Assembly: GCA_900478215.1 (NCBI GenBank)
Contig: LS483478.1
Location: forward strand, 3,906,001 to 3,970,000
DNA from: Salmonella enterica subsp. houtenae serovar Houten
Lineage (GTDB): Bacteria > Pseudomonadota > Gammaproteobacteria > Enterobacterales > Enterobacteriaceae
Reading direction: 5' to 3'
DNA: 64,000 bases
Shown here: one piece after another, positions 36,729 through 44,840 of the stretch
Layout: each line of letters opens with the position of its first letter
How positions within the stretch are numbered: position 1 is the stretch's first letter
Program-made: the position numbers and the translations under genes
Notes under the pieces: model-generated
The model's input: the letters and a program-made list of their open reading frames with translations, nothing else
Database searches by the model: none
What the model was told of the DNA's origin: nothing

Positions 36729-37025
36729 TCAGGCTGTTTTCAAGCAATTGATGATTTGCGGATCTTGCTCCAGTAACCTAAGCAGCTTTAAGGCGACGCC
36801 GGAAGGAATGCGGCGCTTTAGCTCCCATGACTGAACCAAGCCAGTGCTGGCTCCAATAGCCGCCGCAAATTCACTTTGTTTCATACCAAACTCAGTTCGC
36901 ATCGCCTTTACATCAGGAATGTCATGGCTGTGAACACGGTCAGGGTGCGGCTGAATTTCGCCTTTTTCGATGGCGACCATTTCATTCACACCATCAAGTA
37001 ATTCATTAAACAGTTTGTCGTCCAT
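36729..37025 (-). CDS. Antitoxin, HigA-like with HTH
   Basis: 98-residue XRE-type DNA-binding antitoxin. The HTH is MKQSEFAAAIGASTGLVQSWELKRRIPSG; the N-terminal part (LFNELLDGVNEMVAIEKGEIQPH) is the toxin-binding region typical of HigA antitoxins that bind at a distance. Second gene after the toxin, with 45 bases between. Neutralises the HigB-like toxin and represses the operon at the paired palindromes 37423-37469. Confidence 0.85.
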   Translation of the reverse strand: MDDKLFNELLDGVNEMVAIEKGEIQPHPDRVHSHDIPDVKAMRTEFGMKQSEFAAAIGASTGLVQSWELKRRIPSGVALKLLRLLEQDPQIINCLKTA

Positions 37026-37070
37026 AAATTTATCCTCGTTATGGAGAGGTGATAACTAACGCAGGCAGTG

Positions 37071-37391
37071 TTAGGTAAGTTTCTGTACTGCTGCTTTAAT
37101 CAATGCTTTTTGTTTGTCGGTAAGGTTGTCCTGCACGTTTTTTGGGTACATAACGATGAGGTAAATTCTTCCGCTTTGCGCTCTAACATAATAGATAACC
37201 CGTACACCACCTGACTTTCCTGAACCTGGGCGACTCCAGCGAATTTTTTTACACCCGCCAGTACCTGCCACCGTATCTCCCAAGTCGTGATTATCCAAGA
37301 GATGGGTTTGAAACTCTCGCAATTCATCATTTTGCATGAGTCCTTCCCTGGTCCGGCTAAAGGCAGCAGTTTCAATAAAAAGGAATTTCAT
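37071..37391 (-). CDS. HigB/RelE-superfamily toxin
   Basis: 106 residues from the ATG at 37391 with AAGGAG seven bases upstream (an earlier ATG at 37415 is less likely). RelE-fold signature: FQTHLLDNHDLGDTVAGTGGCKKIRWSRPGSGKSGGVRVIYYVRAQSGRIYLIVMYPKN. Predicted ribosome-dependent mRNA interferase. Toxin gene lies upstream of the antitoxin gene as usual for higBA. Situated in the leuX-side accessory region, probably stabilising it. Confidence 0.85.
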   Translation of the reverse strand: MKFLFIETAAFSRTREGLMQNDELREFQTHLLDNHDLGDTVAGTGGCKKIRWSRPGSGKSGGVRVIYYVRAQSGRIYLIVMYPKNVQDNLTDKQKALIKAAVQKLT

Positions 37392-37422
37392 TGCCCAGCT
37401 CCTTACCTGATACATTGATCAT

Positions 37423-37469
37423 ATGCGTACATGGTACGCATGTCAATTCAAATGCGTACCATGTACGCA
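37423..37469. promoter_or_regulatory. Twin palindromic operators of the higBA-like operon
   Basis: ATGCGTACATGGTACGCAT (37423-37441) and ATGCGTACCATGTACGCA (37452-37469) are near-perfect dyads with the arms ATGCGTAC/GTACGCAT, spaced 29 bases centre to centre, 32 bases upstream of the toxin start. Such paired sites fit cooperative autoregulation by the antitoxin dimer. Confidence 0.75.
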
Positions 37470-37596
37470 AAAACTCAATTGAGGCGTAAGCTGAACTGAC
37501 GGGGCGTGAACTATTCGGATAAGCAGGAACAACCACTACCACCATACCCCTTATAAAAAACATATCCAGCAGTGGCCCGTCACTTTTCCGACATCA

Positions 37597-37893
37597 TCAC
37601 CACTTTTCTCGTCTGGCAGGAGAATCTCTATATTTATCAGTTAACTTATCTGAATTTATGGTTGATGAAGCCAACGGAGAAGAGAGTTCTATTTCAACGC
37701 CCAACACAGTAAACACGTTGAACAACCGCTCAATACTGGCGCTACCTGGGTTCGCTTCCAATCGAGCATAGGTTTGCTGTGTTACGCCAGGCCTCTCTGC
37801 AATATCCTTTTGGGTCAGCCCATTCACTTTACGAAAGCCAATCAGAAGAGGGCGTAGCTGATTTAGGGTCTTCAACGGATAAAGAGTATTCAT
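37597..37893 (-). CDS. HipB-like antitoxin (solitary)
   Basis: 98 residues, XRE-type HTH in LIGFRKVNGLTQKDIAERPGVTQQTYARLEANPG. The C-terminal tail ends in a Trp (RREKW), as in E. coli HipB. HipA normally follows, but the downstream sequence (to 37380) only carries a short, interrupted piece (AGYVFYKG-like) and no kinase. So this is a solitary regulator, or a remnant of a hipBA module. DNA binding may still occur. Confidence 0.75.
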   Translation of the reverse strand: MNTLYPLKTLNQLRPLLIGFRKVNGLTQKDIAERPGVTQQTYARLEANPGSASIERLFNVFTVLGVEIELSSPLASSTINSDKLTDKYRDSPARREKW

Positions 37894-38133
37894 AAGATAT
37901 TCGCCATTTTCAGAGAATTTAACAACCTAAAAGCTGTTTTAAAGCAATACACCCTACAGGCTGTAAAAAGACTTCTTTATCTAGTGAACCCTGCTTACTC
38001 GCCGAGCTGCAACGGGAAATCGTTAGATCTCCCCAATTCAATTTTTTCGCGCGAAAAACTTGAAAAAAGGTGTGAATGAATTCTAACGCCAGACGCTTAG
38101 GCTAAAAGCGACAAATAAGGGAATTTGTTTATC

Positions 38134-38171
38134 TCTACACAAAGGACACGTAAAAGTGTCTTTTGTGTAGA
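38134..38171. other. Hairpin beside the IS3 left end
   Basis: TCTACACAAAGGACAC (38134-38149) and GTGTCTTTTGTGTAGA (38156-38171) pair over 16 positions with one G-U wobble, six-base loop. It abuts exactly the IS3 end at 38172. No U-run; the element may have targeted the foot of a hairpin. Confidence 0.55.
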
Positions 38172-38254
38172 TGTAAATAGACCCGTTTTAGTTCCATACA
38201 TTTTTTGAGTTCCCGGCCAAATTGACCCTGGCCCAAATTCAGTACAGTGCTAAA

Positions 38255-39064
38255 TCAGAGATCTTCGTCTTTCCGGAGACTTCGGATAAATTCAGCCGGA
38301 GTCATGTCATTTAATGATGAATGCGTTCTCTCATGATTGTATTCCCTGCGCCAGTTGTCGAGTTTTTCCTGCGCATCTTCCAGTGACAGGAACCAGTGAA
38401 TGTTCAGGCATTCATCCCGCAGGCTGCCGTTAAATGATTCAATAAACGGGTTATCTGTCGGCTTTCCGGGGCGCGAGAAGTCCATTGTGACGCCGTGTTC
38501 ATACGCCCATTTATCCAGACTTTTTGAGATAAATTCGCTGCCGTTATCCGTCTGGATTCTTACCGGCAGCCGCTTATCCAGCACCCGCAGTGCCTCCATT
38601 ATTCTGACCACATCCTCGCCTTTTAACGATTTTCCGGCATGGATCGCCAGGCATTCCCGACTAAAATTATCCACTACAGTCAGCGCCCGAAAACGCCGCC
38701 CGTTAAACAGATTATCTGACACAAAATCCATACTCCAGCACTGATCGATGTACGTCGGGGCCGGACGCTGCTGACGGTGTGCCGCACTGACATGTCTGCG
38801 GGGGCGTTTTCTGCGCAGGTTCAGGCCTTCCAGGCAATAAATCCGGTGGGTTTTCTTGTGGTTAACAGGCCAGCCCTCCCGGCGCAACTGAATATGAATA
38901 CGCGGGCAACCGTAGCGTATCCGGGTTTCCGCTATTTCCCGGATACGCAGGGTTATCGCCCGATCGTCACGCCGGCTCTGCCAGTGGTAAACGGTTCTGC
39001 TCTGCATCAGCAACCCGCATCCCCGCCGGACGCTGATACGATAAGCCTCCAGCAAAAATGTCAC
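38255..39064 (-). CDS. IS3-family transposase OrfB
   Basis: 269-residue integrase-type DDE transposase: YGCPRIHIQLRREGWPVNHKKTHRIY (HTH region), DQCWSMDFVSDNLFNGRRFRALTVVDNFSREC (first Asp), RIQTDNGSEFIS (second Asp) and FIESFNGSLRDECLN (Glu). The frame is intact. In IS3 elements it is made as an OrfAB fusion by frameshifting after orfA; because orfA is split, that fusion cannot form here. Confidence 0.9.
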   Translation of the reverse strand: MTFLLEAYRISVRRGCGLLMQSRTVYHWQSRRDDRAITLRIREIAETRIRYGCPRIHIQLRREGWPVNHKKTHRIYCLEGLNLRRKRPRRHVSAAHRQQRPAPTYIDQCWSMDFVSDNLFNGRRFRALTVVDNFSRECLAIHAGKSLKGEDVVRIMEALRVLDKRLPVRIQTDNGSEFISKSLDKWAYEHGVTMDFSRPGKPTDNPFIESFNGSLRDECLNIHWFLSLEDAQEKLDNWRREYNHERTHSSLNDMTPAEFIRSLRKDEDL

Positions 39065-39303
39065 CGCCTGGCGCTTCTGAGCCGGCCTCAGAACTTTTGC
39101 TTCAGTACCTCCTGCAGCATCTCCTTGTCCAGACTCAGCTCAGCGACCAGCTTCTTCAGCCGCTGATTCTCATCCTCCAGTTGCCGCAGACGCCGCAGCT
39201 CCGTCACGCCCAGCCCGGCAAATTTTTTCTTCCAGTTAATGGGATGGACTACCTCCTCCCGCTGCGGTTAACTGTACGAAATGTGCTCACCAGGAGAATC
39301 ACC

Positions 39304-40320
39304 ATGAATATCGTATTTCTGGGTATTGATCTGGCTAAAAATGTTTTTCAGCTCTGCGGGTTAAACCAGGCCGGCAAACCGGTTTATACGAAACGCACTG
39401 GCCGAAAAGAATTGCTCCAGACGCTGGCAAATATTCCTGCATGTCTGATTGGGATCGAAGCGTCCACCGGGGCATTTTACTGGCAGCGTGAGTTTGAGAA
39501 ACTGGGGCACAAAGTAAAGGTCATCAGTCCTCAGTATGTAAAACCCTTTGTCCGCGGGCAAAAAAATGATGGTAATGATGCACAGGCCATCGCAGTGGCT
39601 CTGATGCAACCGACAATGCAGTTCGTGCCGCCAAAAAGCCCCGAACAGCAGGATATCCAGGCTTTACACCGGGCAAGGCAGCGTATTGTCAATCACCGCA
39701 CTGCTACAGTCTGTCAAATAAGAGGGCTGTTACTTGACCGGGGGATCCCCATTGGCAGTGCTGTCTCCAGAGCTCGCCGTGCTATTCCTCTTATCCTTGA
39801 AGATGCAGAAAACGGTCTAAGTTCCCGTATGCGCAGAACAATTGCCGAACTCTATGATCTCTTTAACGATCTCGAGCGTCGGATCCATTTTTTTGATAAG
39901 GAAATTGAAACAGTATTCAGGCAATCAGAAGCCTGTCAGCGTATCGCCAAAGTTAAAGGCATTGGTCCTAAAACGGCCACGGCCGTTGTTGCTGCTATTG
40001 GCAAAGGAACTGAATTTAAGAATGGTCGCCACTTTGCTGCATGGCTGGGTCTGGTTCCACGCCAGCATTCGAGTGGCGACAGGCAGGTGCTGATGAATAT
40101 GACGAAAAAAGGCGACAAGCATCTGCGGACACTTTTTATTCATGGTGCCCGCGCTGTCGTCAGGGTTGCCACGAATAACAATGATGGTCATATGAATCAG
40201 TGGGTTAACCAGTTAAAGGAACGGCGCGGATTTAATAAAACGACCGTGGCGGTCGCTAACAAAAACGCGAGAATAATCTGGTCGATGCTGAGAAATGATA
40301 CCGAGTATCAGGTAGTGTGA
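39304..40320 (+). CDS. IS110/IS1111-type DEDD recombinase
   Basis: 338 residues from the ATG at 39304 (AGGAGA upstream; the frame from 39058 starts in the neighbouring orfA). N-terminal RuvC-like DEDD domain: GIDLAKNVF, IGIEAST, KNDGNDAQAI. C-terminal transposase_20 domain with GIGPKTATAVVAAIG and catalytic-Ser region RQHSSGDRQVLMNMTKKGDKHLR. Intact, so the element may be mobile. IS110-family recombinases use an element-encoded RNA (bridge/seekRNA) to choose the target. Confidence 0.93.
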   Translation: MNIVFLGIDLAKNVFQLCGLNQAGKPVYTKRTGRKELLQTLANIPACLIGIEASTGAFYWQREFEKLGHKVKVISPQYVKPFVRGQKNDGNDAQAIAVALMQPTMQFVPPKSPEQQDIQALHRARQRIVNHRTATVCQIRGLLLDRGIPIGSAVSRARRAIPLILEDAENGLSSRMRRTIAELYDLFNDLERRIHFFDKEIETVFRQSEACQRIAKVKGIGPKTATAVVAAIGKGTEFKNGRHFAAWLGLVPRQHSSGDRQVLMNMTKKGDKHLRTLFIHGARAVVRVATNNNDGHMNQWVNQLKERRGFNKTTVAVANKNARIIWSMLRNDTEYQVV

Positions 40321-40545
40321 AATTAATCCCCTGCCAGCAAAAGTTGCAGCGTACTGAGAAATGATGACAGGTTGCACCTGCACAATCGGAACCTGATTTT
40401 TATACTGGCCTCAGAGGCCGTCCAGTTGTTGAGGCGATTGTGTGCGGATTACCCATTTGGGCACAGATTTTCCTGATGCCGGATAGATGTAAGCAACAAC
40501 CCAAAACCAGATTCAGTACTTGCAAAACGGAGGTAGTCCATAGAT
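40321..40545 (+). ncRNA. Putative seekRNA/bridge RNA region of the IS1111-type element
   Basis: 225 bases between the recombinase stop and the element end. In IS1111 members the guide RNA is encoded here, downstream of the recombinase gene (established for the family). TCCAGTTGT at 40421-40429 equals the nine bases spanning the reconstructed insertion site (TTCCAGTT|GTAAAA). TGGCCTCAGA at 40406-40415 also occurs in the right flank (40554-40563). No RNA structure was computed. Confidence 0.6.
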
Positions 40546-40729
40546 GTAAAATGTGGCCTCAGAAATGCCCATCTTTCTGCAGACTTCCCCGACGCGGGTG
40601 CCGGTTTCAGCCTGTTTCAGGGCAAATGCAATCTGTTCTTCGGTATAACGGGTCTTTTTCATGGCAATGCGCCTCTCTGTGAGATGGAAGAAAGACCGGA
40701 AACTTCAGTTTAGACTGGCACTGTTTACA

Positions 40730-41207
40730 GGGGGAAGGTCATATCCGCGGCACCAGAACTCCCTGTTCCTGTATTTGAATTTCAAATCCCCAAACTGCTC
40801 ATAAAGCATCAGGCTACTTTTACCCTTCAGATATCCCATGAAGCTCGACACACTCATCTTCGGCGGGATCTCCAGAAGCATGTGGATATGATCTGTACAG
40901 CATTCTGCTTCCAGAATTCGTACATTTTTCCACTCACACAATTTTCTTAATATGCTGCCTACTGCTCTACGCTTCTCTCCGTAGAACGTCTGCCTTCGGT
41001 ACTTCGGGGCAAAAACTATATGATATTTACAGTTCCATCGGGTGTGCGCTAAGCTCTTTTCGTCCCCCATCGGGACCCCCTTTTGATTTCTTGTTGAACT
41101 TTTGCAGTTGCCAGACCGCAAGGTGTTTTAACAAATCAAAAGGGGTTTTGATAACCGACTCAAAGCTGAAAGCTTTACGGAACCCCCAGCCTAGCTGGGG
41201 GTTTTCC
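40730..41207 (-). mobile_element. Truncated IS200
   Basis: Left end with the typical IS200 hairpin (AACCCCCAGCTAGGCTGGGGGTT on the minus strand, 41179-41201) and tnpA frame 41070-40740. MGDEKSLAHTRWNCKYHIVFAPKYRR through DHIHMLLEIPPKMSVSSFMGYLKGKSS and NREFWCRGY are IS200 TnpA with the HUH motif (DHIHM). The C-terminal helix with the catalytic Tyr is missing; the sequence changes at about 40740, next to the IS3 end. Nonfunctional. Confidence 0.85.
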
Positions 41208-41280
41208 ATAGACAAGAAGAGTTGAGGTTAATAAACCTCAACTTAATTCATGCCATAAGAAAATCGTTACAGCATTTAAA

Positions 41281-42321
41281 TTAAACACCCCAAACATTAA
41301 CTGTTTTTGCATCAAAAATTTTTACTTTTGCGTGGAATTTTGATTGTATTGAACGAATATGTTCCGCATCATTATCAGAATAAACCCCAATATAAACACT
41401 CCATAGTTTTGGAGGGGTTTTATTTTGAGCATGCGTCGCTTTGTTGATCGCTTCAATGATATGCTCATCATACTCACCAAAATTAAAACCAAAAGTAATC
41501 AAAGAGCCATCGACTGATGATAATTTATCAAAACAATGAGATAGATATCTATTATGCCTAATGTGGCTAAGTTTTTCATCTCCGTTTCCGGCTGTTACAA
41601 ATATTGGGTAACTTCCTCTATCGAGTCTTTTTTTAATCTTTTCTAATAAAAAATTACTTTGATCATATTGTTCCTTTTCAATATCAACCCCTGAGTCAAA
41701 AATATGTAAAGCACCATGTAAATAATGAATATTTTGGTTCTCTATATTTGGCCCCCACACAAGATCCGAATATTCAGCCGTTTCTCCACGGAGCACTTCA
41801 TCAAGATTTTCTATCTCTCGACCAAAGCCATCGATAGCATTTTCAACATGCTTGCGCATAAGGGTCCAATATAATAACATGTCATAATTCGTAGAAAAAA
41901 CATGCCCACCGCTTTTAATAAATAAATTTAAGAATTCAGCACAAGCAATTATCTTTTTCTCTGGGATTTTATATACATGCTCAGGATGAAGTTGATGTAT
42001 CGAACTTAGCAAACCGTCTTTCAACTTTTTGCTTGCTAAAATAATATCACTCTGCAACTTATCATCCGAGCCAAAAGCCTTTAACAAGGCCAATGTTGTA
42101 TCTAATTGCTGCATTACTAATTCAAAATTTTTAGTTTTTATCACATCAAAAAGTTTATTTATTAATTGATCATCTCTCGACGTTAAAAAATTATAAAGGG
42201 CGTTATATGAGAATATTTCGTTATCATAGGCCATACTGAAACCATTCCCCATAAGTAGAGAGTATGGCCGAGATTTCTTATGTAAATAAGTAATTACTTC
42301 CTCAAAACTCATTATTTCCAT
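41281..42321 (-). CDS. SIR2-like (DUF4917) protein
   Basis: 346 residues with a SIR2-type nucleotide-binding pattern: LLMGNGFSMAYD (about 23-34), a TNYD motif in HVFSTNYDMLLYW (about 145), LHGAL (about 207) and FGFNFGEYDEHI. DUF4917 is a SIR2-fold family often found in mobile islands; SIR2-like proteins in such settings are frequently NAD-depleting abortive-infection effectors, which I infer here. It lies right next to the integrase, downstream of it, on a 1-gene cassette, AT-rich. Confidence 0.75.
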   Translation of the reverse strand: MEIMSFEEVITYLHKKSRPYSLLMGNGFSMAYDNEIFSYNALYNFLTSRDDQLINKLFDVIKTKNFELVMQQLDTTLALLKAFGSDDKLQSDIILASKKLKDGLLSSIHQLHPEHVYKIPEKKIIACAEFLNLFIKSGGHVFSTNYDMLLYWTLMRKHVENAIDGFGREIENLDEVLRGETAEYSDLVWGPNIENQNIHYLHGALHIFDSGVDIEKEQYDQSNFLLEKIKKRLDRGSYPIFVTAGNGDEKLSHIRHNRYLSHCFDKLSSVDGSLITFGFNFGEYDEHIIEAINKATHAQNKTPPKLWSVYIGVYSDNDAEHIRSIQSKFHAKVKIFDAKTVNVWGV

Positions 42322-42495
42322 TTAATTCTTTATTCCTAAAAAATCCAAGTTTGGATATATTTGCTATTATTCATAGCACTAAGACTAAAGAAGTAGATAG
42401 TAAACATCTGTAATCTTCATCACATTTACATAAGCAGACCATCTTCAAATGAAAGAAAATATGTTATAGTGAGTAATAATTATACACTTATAGGA

Positions 42496-42536
42496 AAATG
42501 CACTGAGATTTTTCATCAAAGTATCTCAGTGCATTT
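42496..42536. terminator. Perfect 14-bp hairpin between integrase and SIR2-like gene
   Basis: AAATGCACTGAGAT (42496-42509) and ATCTCAGTGCATTT (42523-42536), 13-base loop, just four bases after the integrase stop. A T-run follows on the minus strand (ATTTTCC). Ends the integrase transcript and may work in both directions. Confidence 0.8.
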
Positions 42537-42539
42537 AAA

Positions 42540-43796
42540 TTATTTTTTCGAAAAATCAAACGGACTTATCCCCTTCACCCGATTAGCATCCAGATAATCC
42601 GCCCACCACTGCAACATCAGTCTGCGTTCATCCAAGTGCTCGGCCTTATGGATGTAAGCTGCACGTACTGAGTTACGCTCCTGGTGACTCATCTGCCGCT
42701 CTACCGCATCTCTCGACCACAGCCCCGACTCAATCAACGAACTACACGCCATCGTTCTGAAACCATGCCCACAGCCACAGACTTCCGTTTTGGTGTCATA
42801 GCCCATAACTCGCAAAGCCTTGTTCACCGTGTTCTCACTCATGGGCTTACGGGGATCGTGATCGCCTACGAAAATCAGCTCTCGATTCCCATTCATGCTT
42901 TTAATCTTTTCCAGAATAGTTAAGGCTTGCCGCGACAAAGGAACAAGATGAGGAGTCCGCATCTTTGAACCACGCTGAGAATGTTTAACTCCTTCCAGCA
43001 GTTCGCGCTCACCTGGAATCGTCCACATAGCCGTTTCAAAATCTACTTCAGACCAGCGAGCAAAACGCAGTTCGCTTGAACGGATAAAGACTAACAAGGT
43101 AAGTTCGACAGCAAGTCGGGTTAATGGTCTTCCGGAATAGTGATCAATGCGATGAAGTAATTCAGGTATACGGTTAAGCTCCAGTGCCGCACGATGCTGT
43201 CTCTTCGCCGTAGCAACTGCACCGGCAATATCTTGCGCGGGGTTGTAGTCGATTAAACCGCTCTGCACAGCAAAGCGCATAATCGCGGTAGTTCGCTGTT
43301 GCAAACGAGCCGCAACTTCGAGACGGCCGGACGACTCCACCGCTTTGATGGGGACAAGCAGATCCCGTGTCTTGAGGTCAGCAATGTTCCGCTTACCGAT
43401 GGCAGCGAAGAGATTATCCTCCAGACTTTTCAAAACACGAGCGCTATGCGATGCCGACCACTTCTGATTACTGGCATGCCAGTCTCTGGCCACTACCTCA
43501 AACGTTATCGCCTCTTGCTCCTGCTCTACCTTAACGGCTTTCTTGTTCTCACTAGGATCGACACCATTAGCTAATAGCTTACGGGCCTCATCCCGGCGTG
43601 CCCGGGCATCCGCCAACGACACTTCAGGGTATTTCCCCAGCACCAACATCTTCTCTTTACCACCGAAGCGATAACGTAGCCGCCAGTATTTGGAGCCGTT
43701 AGGGTGAACCAGCAAAACCATACCGTCGCCGTCAGTAAGTTTATAGGCTTTTGTTTCAGGCTTAGCCGAACGAACCTTCACATCACTCAGAGCCAT
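42540..43796 (-). CDS. P4-type tyrosine integrase
   Basis: 418 residues from the ATG at 43796 (a longer start at 43832 is less likely). Phage-integrase layout: N-terminal DUF4102 arm (LSDVKVRSAKPETKAYKLTDGDGMVLLVHPNGSKYW), core-binding domain, catalytic domain with RSSELRFARW (Arg), HLVPLS, HGFRTMA (HxxR), SHQERNSVRAAYIH (Tyr). It begins near the att copy at 43995-44013 and reads away from leuX, exactly as int2 does from leuX. So it belongs to a second island integrated behind the satellite. Appears intact. Confidence 0.93.
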   Translation of the reverse strand: MALSDVKVRSAKPETKAYKLTDGDGMVLLVHPNGSKYWRLRYRFGGKEKMLVLGKYPEVSLADARARRDEARKLLANGVDPSENKKAVKVEQEQEAITFEVVARDWHASNQKWSASHSARVLKSLEDNLFAAIGKRNIADLKTRDLLVPIKAVESSGRLEVAARLQQRTTAIMRFAVQSGLIDYNPAQDIAGAVATAKRQHRAALELNRIPELLHRIDHYSGRPLTRLAVELTLLVFIRSSELRFARWSEVDFETAMWTIPGERELLEGVKHSQRGSKMRTPHLVPLSRQALTILEKIKSMNGNRELIFVGDHDPRKPMSENTVNKALRVMGYDTKTEVCGCGHGFRTMACSSLIESGLWSRDAVERQMSHQERNSVRAAYIHKAEHLDERRLMLQWWADYLDANRVKGISPFDFSKK

Positions 43797-43963
43797 GATG
43801 AGTATCCTTTCAAGGGTTCTGTGTGGGTACAAGCATAATCGAACCGGGATATACCCGCAGTTGTACCCGCATCTGTAAGTTGATGTAGATTGAATCAGGT
43901 TGACTTAGGTTGAGTGAAAAAGCGAGGAAAGCCTTGCGGATACTGGATTTCAGGCACAAAAAA

Positions 43964-43981
43964 AGACGTCCGTTGACGTCT
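43964..43981 (-). terminator. Terminator between att and integrase
   Basis: AGACGTC (43964-43970), loop CGTT, GACGTCT (43975-43981), with a run of seven A at 43957-43963, i.e. T on the minus strand. It would stop minus-strand transcripts that enter from the satellite before they reach the integrase. Confidence 0.75.
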
Positions 43982-43994
43982 ATTGATGTTCCGA

Positions 43995-44013
43995 TGGTGC
44001 GAAGGCCGGACTC
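43995..44013. other. att copy of the leuX 3' end
   Basis: TGGTGCGAAGGCCGGACTC equals the complement of the leuX 3' end at 56081-56100 (TGGTGCCGAAGGCCGGACTC) except for one missing C. It marks the left boundary of the P4-like satellite and is next to the intact integrase of the second island. Confidence 0.85.
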
Positions 44014-44224
44014 AAATACCAAATTAATACAATGAAATACAAAGAATTAATTTCAAGCATCATATAAAGTGCCCCCTTTTGTGCCCCCGGCTATAACTAT
44101 GAACGTTTCTTCATCAACACATTGGTTTAAAAGAAAAAAATATGTCAACGTCATTTTCGGTTTGGATCCGTTGCCAGGATCCAAACTAGAACAGAAAAAA
44201 CTTTTTTTTAGAAAAAGTGTTCAC

Positions 44225-44309
44225 ACTGTTCACTTACCACTATTTCCCTTTATTTTCATACAAATAGGCCGTGAACGGTTGGTGAACAGTGAACACTTGA
44301 CTGTTCACC
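44225..44309. repeat. P4-like crr iterons
   Basis: Copies of the alpha-binding iteron: ACTGTTCAC at 44225, GTGAACGGT at 44271, GGTGAACAGT at 44281-44290, GTGAACACT at 44289 and ACTGTTCACC at 44300-44309, in both directions. In P4 the crr, at a distance from ori, is needed together with ori for replication by the alpha protein. Confidence 0.8.
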
Positions 44310-44491
44310 CTTTCGACTTATCAGACCAGAAATGCTAAGTCGTGAGCGATGCTGAGTGAACCAGCAACGGTTGCACTTAAATTACTCTATAAACTAAGAA
44401 AACATGCGTGAGATATGATTTAAATAGGTGGAACTTACCGTCATTTTAATGACAGTAAGTTAACCTTTTGCAGCATTATTATAATGATGAT

Positions 44492-44833
44492 TTATTCAAT
44501 AAACCAATCATGAGTTGAGCCGTCCCAGCCATAATGCTTTTCACGGAATGCATCCATTGCAGCAACGTACTGAGAAAGTATTAATGTAACATCACTTGCT
44601 TGTGGAACATCATCCTCATCCAAAAGATCTAAAAAGATAATAGACTCTTCATCTTCTAAAACTGTTTTAACTTTTTCAAGCAATCGATTAACTATTTTTA
44701 TTTTGCCTTTACTTATAGCTGAGTCAGGCTTTTTTTTTGAAATTTCTTTAAACTCAAAATACATAGCCTTCAATAATGGAGTTGTTGTATCATGTGTTTT
44801 TGCTTTATCTTGCGATGTATAGAATTTTTCCAT
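44492..44833 (-). CDS. Small acidic protein, paralogue 2 of satellite cargo
   Basis: 113 residues, start with AAAGGA upstream. Sequence SKKKPDSAISKGKIKIVNRLLEKV...DEESIIFLDLLDEDDVPQASDVTLILSQYVAAMDAF is clearly paralogous to the upstream neighbour (KKNPNDAVNKFKLKFVNVLLVQ...NFDEDDIPQNSDVVFILSQYLQCFEKL). Acidic, helical, without catalytic motif. The three genes form an operon on the minus strand. Likely an accessory or immunity partner of the nuclease-like protein; no family recognised. Confidence 0.7.
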   Translation of the reverse strand: MEKFYTSQDKAKTHDTTTPLLKAMYFEFKEISKKKPDSAISKGKIKIVNRLLEKVKTVLEDEESIIFLDLLDEDDVPQASDVTLILSQYVAAMDAFREKHYGWDGSTHDWFIE

Positions 44834-44840
44834 GGCTAAT

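Larger units (their letters stand above)
39238..40545 (+). mobile_element. IS1111-type element (IS110 family)
   Basis: 1308 bases between the two orfA halves. It has one transposase gene and perfect 13-bp subterminal inverted repeats, ATGGACTACCTCC (39244-39256) and GGAGGTAGTCCAT (40529-40541), six and four bases from the ends. Subterminal repeats, no target duplication and a DEDD transposase define the IS1111 subgroup. Confidence 0.9.
39088..40662 (-). pseudogene. IS3 OrfA, split by the IS1111-type insertion
   Basis: Two pieces: 40546-40662 encodes MKKTRYTEEQIAFALKQAE...CRKMGISEATFY and 39088-39237 encodes NWKKKFAGLGVTELRRLRQLEDENQRLKK to the stop. Joined they give exactly 267 bases, 88 codons plus stop, the normal OrfA length with HTH and leucine-zipper parts. 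This fixes the insertion boundaries and shows that no target bases were lost or duplicated. Confidence 0.88.
38172..40729 (-). mobile_element. IS3-family element, interrupted by an IS1111-type element
   Basis: Ends match as imperfect inverted repeats: TGTAAATAGACCC at 38172 and, on the other strand, TGTAAACAGTGCC ending at 40729. Contains orfB (38255-39064) and orfA split in two by a 1308-base IS1111-type insertion. Without that insert the element is about 1250 bases, normal for IS3 (IS407/IS51-like group by orfA). Flanks do not show a matching target duplication, so an adjacent deletion occurred; the right side cuts into IS200. Confidence 0.8.

Noticed and set aside
38141..38171. Intrinsic terminator next to IS3
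   Set aside because: Stem is good but no U-run follows in either direction.
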